Made by a program: the position numbers and the translations under genes | Assembly (NCBI GenBank): GCA_965197555.1 | Contig: OZ240213.1 | Coordinates: forward strand, 2,418,001-2,482,000 | DNA: 64,000 nucleotides | Reading direction: 5' to 3' | From: G965197555 sp965197555 | Lineage (GTDB): Bacteria; Chloroflexota; Dehalococcoidia; Lucifugimonadales; UBA3495 | The notes under the pieces: model-generated | Seen by the model: only the letters and a program-made list of their open reading frames with translations | Told to the model about the DNA's origin: nothing | Database searches by the model: none | Shown: positions 16,347 to 25,938 of the stretch, one piece after another | Layout: the number at the start of each line of letters is the position of its first letter | Numbering within the stretch: the first letter of the stretch is position 1

Positions 16347-16985
16347 ATGACCACCATCAACACCATTGAAGACTTGGCCCGCATCCTCAGGGAACAGCCA
16401 ACCTGGGCCGAGGCCCTGCGCGCCCTCCTGCTCACCCAGGAGCTCCTGGACTTGCCGGCCCGGTTCGACCGCTTCGTTGAAATTCAGCAGGAGACCAACC
16501 GGCTGACCGACCGCGGGCTCAACGCCATCGAGGAAAGGCTCAATGGTCTCGAAGGCCAGATGGGGAACATAGAGGGTGGACAGTACGAACGGACGATCCG
16601 GACCAAGGCCCTGGCCCGCACGCAGATAGTCCTGGGGTTCGACAGCGCCCGGGTCGTCCTGAACCAGGAAGGCCTGGTGGACCCCCAGTTGAACAGCGCC
16701 GTCGCCCGGGCCGTCCGGGATGGACGGGTACCCGAGGACGATTACGCCGGCCTCTTCGAGGCGGACTTGGTGATATCCGCCCGGGACAACCGGCACGCAG
16801 TCGTTGAGGTATCCATCACCGCAGACGAGGACGATATCAGCAGGGCAAAGGAACGGTCCGGCATCCTGGCCGACGTGACGGGCGGAACGGTGACGCCCGT
16901 GGTCATCACGAGTAGGCTGGACCCAGCCCAATCGGCCCAGGCGGCGGCGAAGGGCGTGAGAGTCTTCGTCATTCCTTACCCGTAA
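16347..16985 (+). CDS. Coiled-coil plus PD-(D/E)XK-like protein, paralogue 1
   Basis: 212 residues. The N-terminus is MTTINTIEDLARILREQP, then a Leu-rich helix and a predicted coiled coil (residues about 45-75, RLTDRGLNAIEERLNGLEGQ). The C-terminal half has YAGLFEADLVISARDNRHAV, then VEVSITADEDDISRAKER and TPVVITSRLD, a D...E-x-S pattern like that of restriction-endonuclease-fold proteins. A related gene lies at 29684-30331. Neither has a known role. Nuclease activity is a guess from the fold pattern. Confidence 0.7.
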   Translation: MTTINTIEDLARILREQPTWAEALRALLLTQELLDLPARFDRFVEIQQETNRLTDRGLNAIEERLNGLEGQMGNIEGGQYERTIRTKALARTQIVLGFDSARVVLNQEGLVDPQLNSAVARAVRDGRVPEDDYAGLFEADLVISARDNRHAVVEVSITADEDDISRAKERSGILADVTGGTVTPVVITSRLDPAQSAQAAAKGVRVFVIPYP

Positions 16986-17525
16986 CTGTGCCACCGGGCC
17001 AAGCTCGGATGCACGTGGGTGACCAACGAATGGGACACCATCATACCCAACCTCGTGGAGGGCAGGTATGACACCATCCTCGCCGGGATGAGCATTACCG
17101 ACGAGCGTGACCAAATAATCGACTTCACGCAGCCGTACTTCCCGCCCGTACCATCGGTGTACATCGCCCTAGTCGGCGCGGGGGCCGAGGCGGTCCAGGG
17201 CAGCGTGGCCGCCCAAGTGGCGACCCTCCACGCCGACCACCTGTCCGAGTCCGGCGCGACCCTCATTGAATACAACCTAGCCGAGGACCTCGTCGCGGCG
17301 GTCCTGAGAGGGAAGGTTGACGCCGCCCTGGTCGACCGTGAGTTTGCCCATCAGAACATAGCTGCGCACGAAGGCAAGCTGGCTGTCGTAGGCCCCGCCG
17401 TGCCGCTCGACTCCGGCATCGGCATAGGTGTCAGGGAGGACGATGGCGAGCTGAAGGAAAAGCTGGACCGGGCCATCAACTCCATGAAGGAGGACGGCTC
17501 GTTGAACGCCCTCATCGGGAAGTGA
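16986..17525 (+). pseudogene. Family 3 extracellular solute-binding protein, N-terminally truncated
   Basis: The frame opens right after the previous gene and encodes VTNEWDTIIPNLVEGRYDTI, then LAGMSITDERDQIIDFTQPY, a hallmark of periplasmic amino-acid-binding proteins (SBP_bac_3). It continues normally to GREDDG-type lobe residues and ends LKEKLDRAINSMKEDGSLN. The signal peptide and about 80 N-terminal residues are missing, with a GTG at 17019 the only start. Without export it should be non-functional. Confidence 0.7.
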
Positions 17526-17739
17526 TTCGACGAGGACGCCGAGACGTTCTGACGTACACATGCATCGCAGTTGGCAAGACCGACAGATGGAACGGCGCGA
17601 CCCAATCAGGACTCATTGATAGTGGAACCCGCACCCAGCAACTATCATATGCGTACACCTGACTCCGTCCAGATACGGATAGGGCAGAAATGATACCCTC
17701 TCCCTGAACCCCACACGCACTTAGGCAACAGGAGACACC

Positions 17740-17982
17740 ATGGCTTTCAGATGGCCTTGGAAATCCGCGACCCAGCACCACGACGACGGACAACCGTCCC
17801 TCAACACGTTCTACCTAGCAATCATCGGATTTGGCATCGCAGCCATATTCGGATACCTCGCCGAAGTGGCCTCCAGCAACGGCCTGTTACTCCACGCAGC
17901 GGCACACTCTTTCATCGCAGCCTTCGGAGCGGTGACGACGGCCGTTATCGCCGGGCAAAGCATAAAAGCCGGGAGAACATAA
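17740..17982 (+). CDS. Small two-helix membrane protein
   Basis: 80 residues, start ATG after caggagacacc. Two hydrophobic helices (about 24-42 and 50-70; FYLAIIGFGIAAIFGYLAEV and SFIAAFGAVTTAVIAG) flank a short loop. Opens a run of small membrane genes. Function unknown. Confidence 0.65.
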   Translation: MAFRWPWKSATQHHDDGQPSLNTFYLAIIGFGIAAIFGYLAEVASSNGLLLHAAAHSFIAAFGAVTTAVIAGQSIKAGRT

Positions 17983-17983
17983 G

Positions 17984-18118
17984 ATTGCCTTACCCGGATG
18001 ACACACGCCGGATGGGACCAGCGCAATCCGGAGACGAAGAACTCTCAGAGACCGAAAGACACTGGAACCAGCTCGCCGGCAGTGCTACTCATTGCCGGAC
18101 TGGACGAGTACAGTGTTG
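17984..18118 (+). pseudogene. Truncated copy of the N-terminus of the membrane protein at 18465
   Basis: From TTG 17984 the sequence encodes PYPDDTRRMGPAQSGDEELS, then ETERHWNQL. The gene at 18465 begins PYPDESSPAGTPPSPEEELS, then GTEKHWNQI. Similarity stops exactly where the first transmembrane helix should begin. Just after it, an unrelated piece reads DAQTARYWDDICLGIS; a similar PRHWDNICFDG occurs at about 35450. Confidence 0.5.
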
Positions 18119-18232
18119 ACTTCGAGCCGTTCAGCGACGGCTTCGGGCTGATGTGGGACGCCCAGACCGCAAGATACTGGGACGATATCTGCCTCGGCAT
18201 CAGCCCACATGGCAACGGCCCTAGGAGGAGAC

Positions 18233-18463
18233 GTGAGCAAAAGCATGAACTGGGACAAGGCCAAGAACCCCAAGAACAATATAGTATGGGCGGAGATAAC
18301 GGTGGTCCTAGGAGGCTCGAGCTCGGGAGTCGTGTTCGGAATGCTGGGAAACTCGGCCCTGGACGCAGGACTGACAGCCCACGGATGGGGGCTCCTCGCA
18401 GCGGGTCTGCTCTGCGCCTTGATCCCCATAGGCGGAGTGGTCTGGAAAAGATTCAAGGATTGA
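18233..18463 (+). CDS. Small two-helix membrane protein, proline-in-helix-2 family
   Basis: 76 residues from a GTG with a textbook AGGAGG five bases upstream; an in-frame ATG at 18209 has no such site. Helix 1 is NIVWAEITVVLGGSSSGVVF and helix 2 is GLLAAGLLCALIPIGGVVWK, ending in KRFKD. The Pro-Ile-Gly in helix 2 is shared in position with several other small membrane proteins in this window. Directly followed by the gene at 18465 with one base between, so probably one operon. Confidence 0.7.
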   Translation: MSKSMNWDKAKNPKNNIVWAEITVVLGGSSSGVVFGMLGNSALDAGLTAHGWGLLAAGLLCALIPIGGVVWKRFKD

Positions 18464-18464
18464 T

Positions 18465-19121
18465 ATGCCCTATCCAGATGAGTCCTCGCCAGCAGGAACA
18501 CCGCCCTCGCCAGAAGAAGAGTTGTCCGGAACGGAAAAACACTGGAACCAGATTATCCTGGCAATGCTGGCCATAGGAACGACGGTACTGGGCGTCACCC
18601 TGGCGGTGGCCGGAATTCCCCGAGAGGACCAGGGTAGTTCCCCCGGCCTGGAGTTAGCCCAGTTGATGTTCGCAGGCATCGCGCTGGGAACATACTGGCT
18701 CATGTTCCTGAACATCGTCACGGCCCTCTCTCAGTCAAGAACCTGCGACAGCGCGTCAAGACTTACCCAAAAGAGGGTAGCAGCGAACGGAGTAATTGCA
18801 ACGTTCGGCTCCCTGCTGATGGCCTCTACCCTGGTCATCGTCATGGAGATTGCCGCGCCAGCCGGAGAGTTGATCGAGGATCTAAGAGAGAAATCCATCA
18901 CCACAGAGAATATCGAAGAGAACGGGGGAATCACCTCGGACAACAAAGACACCCCAGCCCAGGACCCAGGTGAATCCCAGAAAACAGTGGAACATCCACA
19001 AGTGACGGCGCAGCCTGTACCCCCGACTCAACCTTCCACGAAGAGTTCGCAGACACCTTCCCCAACCGCGGATGAACAAGCAGTGGCAACTCCAGCGAGG
19101 CCCCCGCAACATAGAGGGTAA
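18465..19121 (+). CDS. Membrane protein with three helices and acidic/proline tail
   Basis: 218 residues. Three hydrophobic helices (about 27-50, 62-85 and 100-122) follow an N-terminal tail ending EKHWNQII. Residues 135-218 are a charged, Pro/Thr/Gln-rich disordered tail. The start overlaps the end of the upstream gene's ribosomal footprint (tgatATG), suggesting coupling. A truncated copy of its N-terminus lies at 17984. No family recognised. Confidence 0.65.
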   Translation: MPYPDESSPAGTPPSPEEELSGTEKHWNQIILAMLAIGTTVLGVTLAVAGIPREDQGSSPGLELAQLMFAGIALGTYWLMFLNIVTALSQSRTCDSASRLTQKRVAANGVIATFGSLLMASTLVIVMEIAAPAGELIEDLREKSITTENIEENGGITSDNKDTPAQDPGESQKTVEHPQVTAQPVPPTQPSTKSSQTPSPTADEQAVATPARPPQHRG

Positions 19122-19173
19122 TCTCAAACCTTGGAGCTGTTCACAAGCTGGGAAGGCCTGAGGAGATTAAACG

Positions 19174-19635
19174 ATGCCCAGCAAGCGTGGGCAAGCAGGA
19201 AAGCAGCAGCCTTTCGGGGCAGTCCACGGGGTTTTAAACTCCGAAGAGACAGCGGGCCAAGTAGAACCGGCCCAACTAGGCGGATTCAGATGCGAACTGT
19301 CCAAGGGCGAAGTGGAATACGGGGAACTGCGCAACCTGACTGGGGAAGACCTGAAACAGGGGATTAAACCCGAAACCCCCATCATCGTGCTTTTGACCAA
19401 TCCCGAGCGGCATGGGAACTTTATAAAGCTGAAAGAACCGCCCGAGCGTACCGGAAAGTTCGCAGCGTTTATGGATGAAGCAGGAAAGGCAGCGAACCAA
19501 GCTGGCTGCCTTTACGTCTAGGCAGAAAAGGTCACAAGCGAATTCCTGCCAGAAAAACTGGAAGCCCGTGGATACGAGAAGGTGCCCCGAGACGACGGCA
19601 ACATCAAGCCAGACTACGTGAAGATCCTGAGATAG
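19174..19635 (+). pseudogene. Unknown protein interrupted by an in-frame TAG
   Basis: The first 115 codons encode a soluble protein (GGFRCELSKGEVEYGELRNL, PIIVLLTNPERHGNF, AAFMDEAGKAANQAG) and stop at TAG 19519-19521. The same frame then continues with 37 sensible codons, AEKVTSEFLPEKLEARGYEK, to a TAG at 19633-19635. I read this as one protein of about 153 residues broken by a single nonsense codon, since composition and frame continue undisturbed. Function unknown. Confidence 0.5.
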
Positions 19636-19811
19636 CTCCCCAGCATTTCCCCGATGCCCATTCAGGTCCTTCAGACGATCGGGTTCGCCATCCCAGAACC
19701 AGAGGAAGAAAACCTCGTAATCGAGAGAATCACGCCCAACCTGGAAACCTCGGGCAAGGGCAACCTGGGAAGGGACGGGACAAGGTCGAAAACCTAGCAC
19801 CGTGCGACGTG

Positions 19812-20304
19812 ATGGACGTGACCCACACCGGGAACCTGATAGGCCTGACGGAAACCGGCACCCGGGACAAGACCGACTCCGCCTTTACGATCAACAGTGA
19901 GCCCGAGGTACGACTCCATCAGCTGGGAGACGAAAGAGTTCAACTGGAAGTGGTGGATCTCAACTGCTTCAACCCCAAACTGGGGATGGTAGAAGTCGGG
20001 GACTCCCGGCAGATCATGGGCATCATGGTCGATATCGAGTACGACAAGGAGTCCTTCCGGGCCAGGCTGATCAATGTGAGGCAGGTCGGGAGGAACCAAC
20101 GGACCCTCAAGAACCTGAGGGCTGCGTTCAACCGGGAGATAGACCCGGCGAAGTGGGAGCAGATGCTGACCACAAAGACCGTACCGTTCGATCTGCCGGA
20201 GCGGGGGAGTGAAGGTCGCCGTGAAGGTCATCGACCAGACCGGGATGGAACACATGACGGTCATCGACGACCCTGGGCAAACCCTCGAGAAACAACTACC
20301 TTAG
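19812..20304 (+). pseudogene. Site-specific adenine DNA methyltransferase, C-terminal fragment
   Basis: The fragment encodes GDSRQIMGIMVDIEYDKESF, then NREIDPAKWEQMLTTKTVPF, and after a frameshift near 20205 VAVKVIDQTGMEHMTVIDD. This is the end of type III-like or COG2189 adenine methyltransferases, in which a late DTDYNEESF-like strand and a VKVI--GDE tail are typical. The SAM-binding and DPPY motifs are absent, so it is a remnant. Confidence 0.6.
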
Positions 20305-20346
20305 GCAAAATGCTAAGTCCAGGCCAAATCCAAGGGATAAACAAAA

Positions 20347-22251
20347 ATGACCGATCCACAACTCCCTGACAGCTCGGAACTAACCAAAGAGGCCTTCACC
20401 CACAGCGGATGGCGGGAAATCATTGGCAAAACCCACATCACTGACTGTTCGAGGGTCTATCGAGACTTCGAAGATGCCTCCACCAGAGCACGCAACCACG
20501 GCAACCTTGCCCAAGCCAAGGTATTGCTTCTATTGGCTGGAGCCTGTTCCATTCAACTCACCAACAAGAGCCGCAACGAACCGTATGAACCAATGTGGGT
20601 GTGGAATGGACGATCATCCCCAACACCAGACTGGTTCAGCGAGTCCGACATCGACTTCCTGGCGGATATCTTGGCCAATATAGATGAACCCATGCTTGAA
20701 GGACGTCTGGCGGATCTCCTATGGCTAAAGAAGACTCCCTACGAGGTCAAATTCGCTCTGGAGGCCATCGACAGTTACCGGTCCCTCGACCTGAACGCGA
20801 AAACTTGGCCAACCGAAATCGGAAAGTCCAAGAAACGTGCCCTTGTCCTAACCAAGATGATAGGCCAAGGAAGCGGCCACAGCATCGAGGAAATAGAGGC
20901 AGACCTCCGAACAAAGTTCATGTCAGCCACCAAGGAAGACAAACGTTTTGCCCATTGGCTGGCAGAAACCCTCAAAGAATTCGGTCTAGGAAGAAACCAT
21001 GAGGAAAACATCGCCGACAGGCTCGAATCGCTGGCCCATGACTTCGAATTGAACGGCGATTTCTACACGGCACGAGACTATTACAGCCTTGCCGGAGAAT
21101 GGTTCGGTGCCTCGGGCCAAGATCAAAAACAAATCGACATGAAAGTCGCAACAGCAGAAGGATGGGCAAAGGAAGCTAAGCAGAGAATGTCATCGGACAA
21201 TCCAAGCGCCTTGGCCGCAGCGGACTTCTACGACAACGCGTTACAGATCTACCGCGAGATTCCCAGGAGTGAACGAGAGGCAAGGGAAATTGGCCAGAGG
21301 ATCGACGAACTCATACGCTTGCTCGAAGATGCTGGGCAACTAGCCTTAGGAGAAATGACAACGATCAGCACCGCCGGTATAGACATTGGCGAAACGGTCG
21401 AGAAATCCCGGAACGCAGTCAGCGGAAGAGAACCCACAGAAGCCCTAAACGGTCTTGTATCCCTTCACCGCACTGATGTAAGAAAACTCAGGAAACAGGT
21501 CGAGGAAAACCTCAAAGAGTTCCCTTTTACTGCCCTCGTATCCCGGACCGTGCTCAGCCACGACGGAAGGGTTGCTGCGAAAAGTCCAGGGATAATGCCG
21601 ACGGGGAGTTCGGAAGAGAACGAACCCACCATCTGGGCCCAAATGATCCAGGACTACGGGATCCAGGTACAGGTCGCAGTGTTAGGTTGCATCCTACCTG
21701 CACTCGAAGTCATGCACGTCGAACACCGCTTCAGGGAAGCGGACTTCATTTTATTGGCGAGAAACTCCCCAGCAGTACCGCCAGGCCGAGAGCAACTGTT
21801 CGGCAAAGCTTTATTCAACGGTTACGAGCAGGACTTTGCAACAGCACTCCATTTACTGACCCCTCAGATAGAAAACATGGTGAGGTACCGCCTAAAAGGG
21901 GACGGCGTGATCACAACACACACCGACCACTACGGGATCGAAGACGAGAAGGGCCTCAGTAGCTTGGTTGAAACCCAGGAGTTTGAGCGAATCTTCGGGG
22001 AAAACCTGGTCTTTGAAATCAAGGCCTTGTTCTGCGACCACTCAGGAGCGAATCTGAAAAACAACGTCTCCCATGGACTCCTTACCCAAGAGGAATGCCA
22101 CTCGATCCATTCAATCTACGCGTGGTGGTTGGGACTCAAAATCGTGTTCAGAACTTATTCGACAGCATATCAAAGCCATACGGTAAACCGAGATTCCCAA
22201 GAGGATCAACCAGAGGGAGAGGCAGATCGAAACCAAGACCGTAAGGAATAG
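20347..22251 (+). CDS. DUF4209-like protein, large, helical
   Basis: 634 residues, mostly alpha-helical, with TPR-like repeats in the middle (ARDYYSLAGEWFGASGQDQK; AADFYDNALQIYREIP). The C-terminal third has FGKALFNGYEQDFATALHLL, LVFEIKALFCDHSGANLKNN and VSHGLL, which fit DUF4209, where the late N-x3-SHG segment resembles the R/N-x4-H signature of HEPN RNases. I infer a possible RNA-targeting or abortive-infection role; HEPN activity is not proven because the Arg is replaced. The frame begins at the ATG 20347 inside the tail of the methyltransferase remnant region. Confidence 0.65.
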   Translation: MTDPQLPDSSELTKEAFTHSGWREIIGKTHITDCSRVYRDFEDASTRARNHGNLAQAKVLLLLAGACSIQLTNKSRNEPYEPMWVWNGRSSPTPDWFSESDIDFLADILANIDEPMLEGRLADLLWLKKTPYEVKFALEAIDSYRSLDLNAKTWPTEIGKSKKRALVLTKMIGQGSGHSIEEIEADLRTKFMSATKEDKRFAHWLAETLKEFGLGRNHEENIADRLESLAHDFELNGDFYTARDYYSLAGEWFGASGQDQKQIDMKVATAEGWAKEAKQRMSSDNPSALAAADFYDNALQIYREIPRSEREAREIGQRIDELIRLLEDAGQLALGEMTTISTAGIDIGETVEKSRNAVSGREPTEALNGLVSLHRTDVRKLRKQVEENLKEFPFTALVSRTVLSHDGRVAAKSPGIMPTGSSEENEPTIWAQMIQDYGIQVQVAVLGCILPALEVMHVEHRFREADFILLARNSPAVPPGREQLFGKALFNGYEQDFATALHLLTPQIENMVRYRLKGDGVITTHTDHYGIEDEKGLSSLVETQEFERIFGENLVFEIKALFCDHSGANLKNNVSHGLLTQEECHSIHSIYAWWLGLKIVFRTYSTAYQSHTVNRDSQEDQPEGEADRNQDRKE

Positions 22252-22442
22252 GCAAAAGCAACCCCGAATCGGTTCCCAGCCCACTAAGATACGAGACCCC
22301 CATCGACGAAGTAGAGCAAAAACTTCTTCTCTCCTGGAGAAAGATGCGAACCGACCTGGCGCAACCAAAATAAGCAATCAGATTCGCCACATCATCCCGA
22401 GCCAAGGCCCACATCAAGTTTTTGGAAAATTGAGGACAAACA

Positions 22443-22727
22443 ATGATCAGACCAACCGCAGTAGAACCTCGAGACGACTTCCGAATTTGGCTTCGCTACT
22501 CGGACGGCGCTGCCGGCGAGATCGACCTATCCCACCTGGTGGGACATGGTGTATTCCAAGCCTGGAGCAACCCGGCCTTCTTCGAAGCGGTCCACATAGG
22601 TCCGGATGGCGGGATCGCATGGGGAGAGGACATCGAGCTCTGCCCAGATGCCCTCTACATGAAGCTCACCGGCAAGCCCATAACGGAAGTAATGCCAGGC
22701 GTAAAGATTCTGGTTGAAAATGCCTGA
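22443..22727 (+). CDS. DUF2442 protein
   Basis: 94 residues: a short beta-rich domain with FRIWLRYSDGAAGEIDLSHL and FEAVHIGPDGGIAWGEDIEL, then CPDALYMKLTG, all typical of DUF2442. It precedes a DUF4160 gene with an 8-bp overlap, an arrangement common in bacteria. The pair is often suspected to be toxin-antitoxin-like, but its activity is not established. Confidence 0.85.
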   Translation: MIRPTAVEPRDDFRIWLRYSDGAAGEIDLSHLVGHGVFQAWSNPAFFEAVHIGPDGGIAWGEDIELCPDALYMKLTGKPITEVMPGVKILVENA

Positions 22728-22980
22728 ACTCTGCCGGTTCTACGGGATCGTCATACGCATGTATTTCGACGACCATGGGCCAGCTCACTTCCACGCCTTG
22801 TACTCCGGGCACGAAGCCTTGGTGGGCATCCACAGCCTGGCCGTATTGCACGGGCGCCTTCCGCCCCGAGCCCAGGGTCTGGTGGTCGAGTGGGCCTCTC
22901 TTCGCCAAGCAGAACTTCAACAAGCCTGGGAACGTGCGAAGCGCTTGGAGTCGCCCGGCACAATAGCGCCGCTCGAGTGA
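22720..22980 (+). CDS. DUF4160 protein
   Basis: 86 residues starting MPELCRFYGIVIRMYFDDHG, then PAHFHALYSGHEA, the diagnostic DUF4160 opening with its HFHA motif. I choose the ATG at 22720 over an in-frame TTG six bases upstream because the family begins at this Met. It overlaps the DUF2442 stop, so the two are co-translated. Confidence 0.87.
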   Translation: MPELCRFYGIVIRMYFDDHGPAHFHALYSGHEALVGIHSLAVLHGRLPPRAQGLVVEWASLRQAELQQAWERAKRLESPGTIAPLE

Positions 22981-23499
22981 TCATTATGAACCACCCGCTG
23001 CGGGGACGAACGCCATCAAATTGAACGTGGGATTTGGCGCCGGAGGGCCCCATAGCAAAATTTGCGGTGGGCTTACGCCGGAGCCACCCTCCTGAAACAC
23101 CCGGCGGTTCCTCACCCGGGGAGCGGCCAAACCATTCAGTTCCCGTAGATACACAAACCAGCCCACCCCTAGCAACCAAGAGCTCTCCAGTTGAAAATCG
23201 CCCCAGGCAACATCACCATAACCCTTCTCGACACCCCAATCTTGCATAGGGCGACCGCCCACGTCACGCCACCAGATAGCCCCAAACTCCCGGAATAGCA
23301 GGTAAGGCCCCGGTGCCCCACCCGTGCGGGTGGCTGTTTCCCGGGGTTGGCCGCCCGCCTTCCGCTCCACCCTCCCCGGGGACCTACCTCGGCACCGTGA
23401 CGGCCCGGCCACCTCTGCTGGCTAACCCCGATCCCCCTGGACGATCCCCGGATTCTGTCCCAGGGACAACCACTACCCGGCCCAAGCCGGACAGGAGAC
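22981..23499. other. Non-coding or unassigned stretch
   Basis: No convincing gene. The plus-strand frames are broken by several stops although short blocks look protein-like (for example TRGAAKPFSSRRYTNQPT). A GC-rich perfect hairpin, ccacccg-tg-cgggtgg, lies at 23318-23333 and could be a terminator stem or REP-like repeat, without a following T run. Confidence 0.35.
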
Positions 23500-24021
23500 A
23501 TGACGATGACACTCAACCAGCAACCGGAACCCTTGATGGAACCCATCCTCAGCCACAGCACCGTACGCATCACCGTGGGGTTGTTTCTGAGCCTGCTCAC
23601 CCTTGGGGTGGCGCTGCTCCTATGGAGTGAAATCCACCCCTTCCCCGAGGGTGCCCAGATCCTGACGGCTATCGACCAATTTTCCATGATCACCGCTATC
23701 CTGTTGGTCCTATACATAGTGTTCGCCTCGAGGTTGTACAGGAAGAGGGCCGAGGCCCTGTTGGAACTCTGTTACCTGCGGGGAGCGTCCCAGGGACGCC
23801 GGCAGGCCGCAGAACAGCTCGACCAGGATCGGTACAATCAGTGGGTGGCGTGGATGGAGTGGAAGGAGGAAGCCGAAGCCGCCCTCCGGGAGGACCGGCC
23901 CGAGCCCAATCCGCCGCCCCGGCCCGGACCCCCGGGAGTTGAGGCGCCACTCCCGGGGCTGACAAGAATGGGTCTTGACCAACTTCCCCCGATGGTAGAT
24001 GCGCACCAGCTTACGGCCTAG
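23500..24021 (+). CDS. Membrane protein with charged C-terminal tail
   Basis: 173 residues, ATG directly after ggagac. Two hydrophobic helices (TVRITVGLFLSLLTLGVALL, about 21-43; FSMITAILLVLYIVFASRLY, about 61-80) are followed by a helical cytoplasmic part with W-rich WVAWMEWKEEAEAALRED, and a Pro-rich end. Unknown function. The following 230 bases before the insertion sequence hold nothing recognisable. Confidence 0.55.
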   Translation: MTMTLNQQPEPLMEPILSHSTVRITVGLFLSLLTLGVALLLWSEIHPFPEGAQILTAIDQFSMITAILLVLYIVFASRLYRKRAEALLELCYLRGASQGRRQAAEQLDQDRYNQWVAWMEWKEEAEAALREDRPEPNPPPRPGPPGVEAPLPGLTRMGLDQLPPMVDAHQLTA

Positions 24022-24250
24022 GCCGACCTCCGCTTTGTACAAAATTTCCCCGGCGTCCAGCCGAATTTCGCACGACTGTAGATACGTAGATTAACTGGTG
24101 ACACAATCCTAAATGTAGCTCCCAATCAAGATCCGCGCTCCATGGGCCGTGGTTCCAGTGACACCCCAGAACCAACCGGGAAGCTGGCAGACCCATACAA
24201 CGACGGACCAAGCAGCACTTAGAATCCGCTGGGAGTCTGGACTCTACTAG

Positions 24251-25813
24251 CAGCCTGTCCGAAGATTGCGTGAGGGGTATTGCCGATGGGGCGGGATCAG
24301 GTGGTGGCCGCCGTTCGTGCCGCTGCTGAATTAGTTCGCTCTGCCAGGCTTGCAATGAACAGGATGATTTCGGCGAGGGGCGGTTGTTTAACGGATCCGG
24401 CGGCAGCATCGGCCCGCATTCTTCGGGGCTGACCTACCCCGAAACGGAACAGCTTCAGCAGGTTGTGGCCGGCGCAGATGAGCAGCCACTCCCGGTTTAC
24501 CTTCGTCAGACCCCGCAGCAGGAACTGCCGGAAGCCCCGGCCCTGCTTGATCTGGCCGAACACCGGCTCAACTGTCTCCATCCTCAGGGCGTAGCGCTCA
24601 CGTCCCCGTTTCGTCCGCAGCTTGCGCCGCATCCGGTCCCTGGCGGACAGTCCCTTGGGTATGCGACCACGGGGCGCCGGCTCCAACACCCTGCCGTGGC
24701 GGGTCTTCTCCGGCGCTATAAACGGGTCCACTCCCATCGCGTAGAGTCCCTCAACCGTCCTGGCCGAGTAGTACCCGGCGTCGGCGGAAACCTCTTTGGG
24801 GACTGCACCGACGTTGCCTATTGTTTCCTCCACCATGGCCACGGCCTGCTGTTTGTCTGAGGTGGCATTGGTGGCACGGGCCGCCAAAATGACCTGGTGG
24901 GCGTTGTCCACCACCGCCTGGCAGTTGTAGGACTGCTGAAAGTCCCGCCCTCCCGGGCCGGGCATGATGCGGGAGTCCGGGTCGGTGAAGTTCCGCTGCG
25001 CCTTGTCCTCAGGCACCCCGGGATGATTGCGTCCTTCCCTCTCAGCCTGCTCCGCCTCTGCCAGGGTCTCAGCCTCCAGCGCCGCCTTGGCCTCCCTTAT
25101 CTTCCGCAATCGGCTCTCCCGGAAGGCCAGTTCCTCCGGCAACTCGTCCCCACGCTTGTTTTTGCCGTACCTGCGGTCCTCGTCATCGTCCACCTCCCCG
25201 GCCCGCCTGAGCAACTCCGCCACCTCCGCCGCCAACTGCCCTTCCTTTTCCCTCATCCGCCCGTAGCTCATCGCCTTGTGCTTCGAGGCGCTGGCCCTCA
25301 CCTTGGTCCCGTCCAGCGCCACGTGTCCCAGCTTCACCAGCCCTGCCTGCTGGCACAGCTCCAGCACCTGCAGGAACAGGTCCGCCAACGCCTCCAGATG
25401 GTCCTTGCGGAAGTCAGATATGGTGCGGAAGTCGGGTGTGTTGTTGGCCGCCAGCACCCGGAAGGCGATGTCCTCGTGGAGCCGCTGGGCGATGCGACGC
25501 GAGGATGCCACACCGGTGCAGTAACCGTAGAGCAGCACCTTGACCATCATCCTGGGATGGTAGGGCGGCCCGCCCCGCCTTCCCTCTTCGTAGCGGACCG
25601 TGATAGCCGAGAGGTCCAACTGGTCCACCACGTCGGAGATGAAGTAGACCAGATGGTCCGGCGGCAGCCATTCCTGCAGGGCTGCCGGCAACAGCAACTG
25701 CTGGTCCGGATCGTAAGGACGGTAGGTCTTGCTCATCAGCGCCTCCCCGCACCCGATGCTCTCACCTCATCGTACCCGCTATCACCCTCCGGCAGCGTTT
25801 CTCGGACGGGCTG
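24251..25813 (-). mobile_element. Complete IS1182-family insertion sequence
   Basis: The 1563-bp element is bounded by terminal inverted repeats cagcctgtccga (24251 onwards) and the complement of tcggacgggctg (ending 25813), with one mismatch. Both ends are flanked by CTAG (24247-24250 and 25814-25817), consistent with a 4-bp target duplication. It holds one intact transposase gene. Confidence 0.8.
24297..25736 (-). CDS. IS1182 family transposase
   Basis: 479 residues, intact. It starts MSKTYRPYDPDQQLLLPAAL, with the N-terminal DUF772-like domain (GRRGGPPYHPRMMVKVLLYG, DFRTISDFRKDHL). The DDE core includes VALDGTKVRA, SADAGYYSARTVEG and METVEPVFGQIKQGRGFRQF, giving the three acidic residues. 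A long charged insertion lies between the first two motifs. The element looks recent: full length, no stop, matched ends. Confidence 0.92.
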   Translation of the reverse strand: MSKTYRPYDPDQQLLLPAALQEWLPPDHLVYFISDVVDQLDLSAITVRYEEGRRGGPPYHPRMMVKVLLYGYCTGVASSRRIAQRLHEDIAFRVLAANNTPDFRTISDFRKDHLEALADLFLQVLELCQQAGLVKLGHVALDGTKVRASASKHKAMSYGRMREKEGQLAAEVAELLRRAGEVDDDEDRRYGKNKRGDELPEELAFRESRLRKIREAKAALEAETLAEAEQAEREGRNHPGVPEDKAQRNFTDPDSRIMPGPGGRDFQQSYNCQAVVDNAHQVILAARATNATSDKQQAVAMVEETIGNVGAVPKEVSADAGYYSARTVEGLYAMGVDPFIAPEKTRHGRVLEPAPRGRIPKGLSARDRMRRKLRTKRGRERYALRMETVEPVFGQIKQGRGFRQFLLRGLTKVNREWLLICAGHNLLKLFRFGVGQPRRMRADAAAGSVKQPPLAEIILFIASLAERTNSAAARTAATT

Positions 25814-25938
25814 CTAGCCACTGATACTAATTTCGAGGTAAGGTCAAGACCCTGAATCGTTCCAACGGCTGTAAACTAAAGCATTGACCAGCCGTTGTGT
25901 ACTGACGCCCAAATCCGAGATCTCCAGGATGTGGAATT

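Noticed and set aside
24897..25817. Long plus-strand frame opposite the transposase
   Set aside because: Exact antisense of an intact transposase with full motifs; its composition follows codon complementarity.
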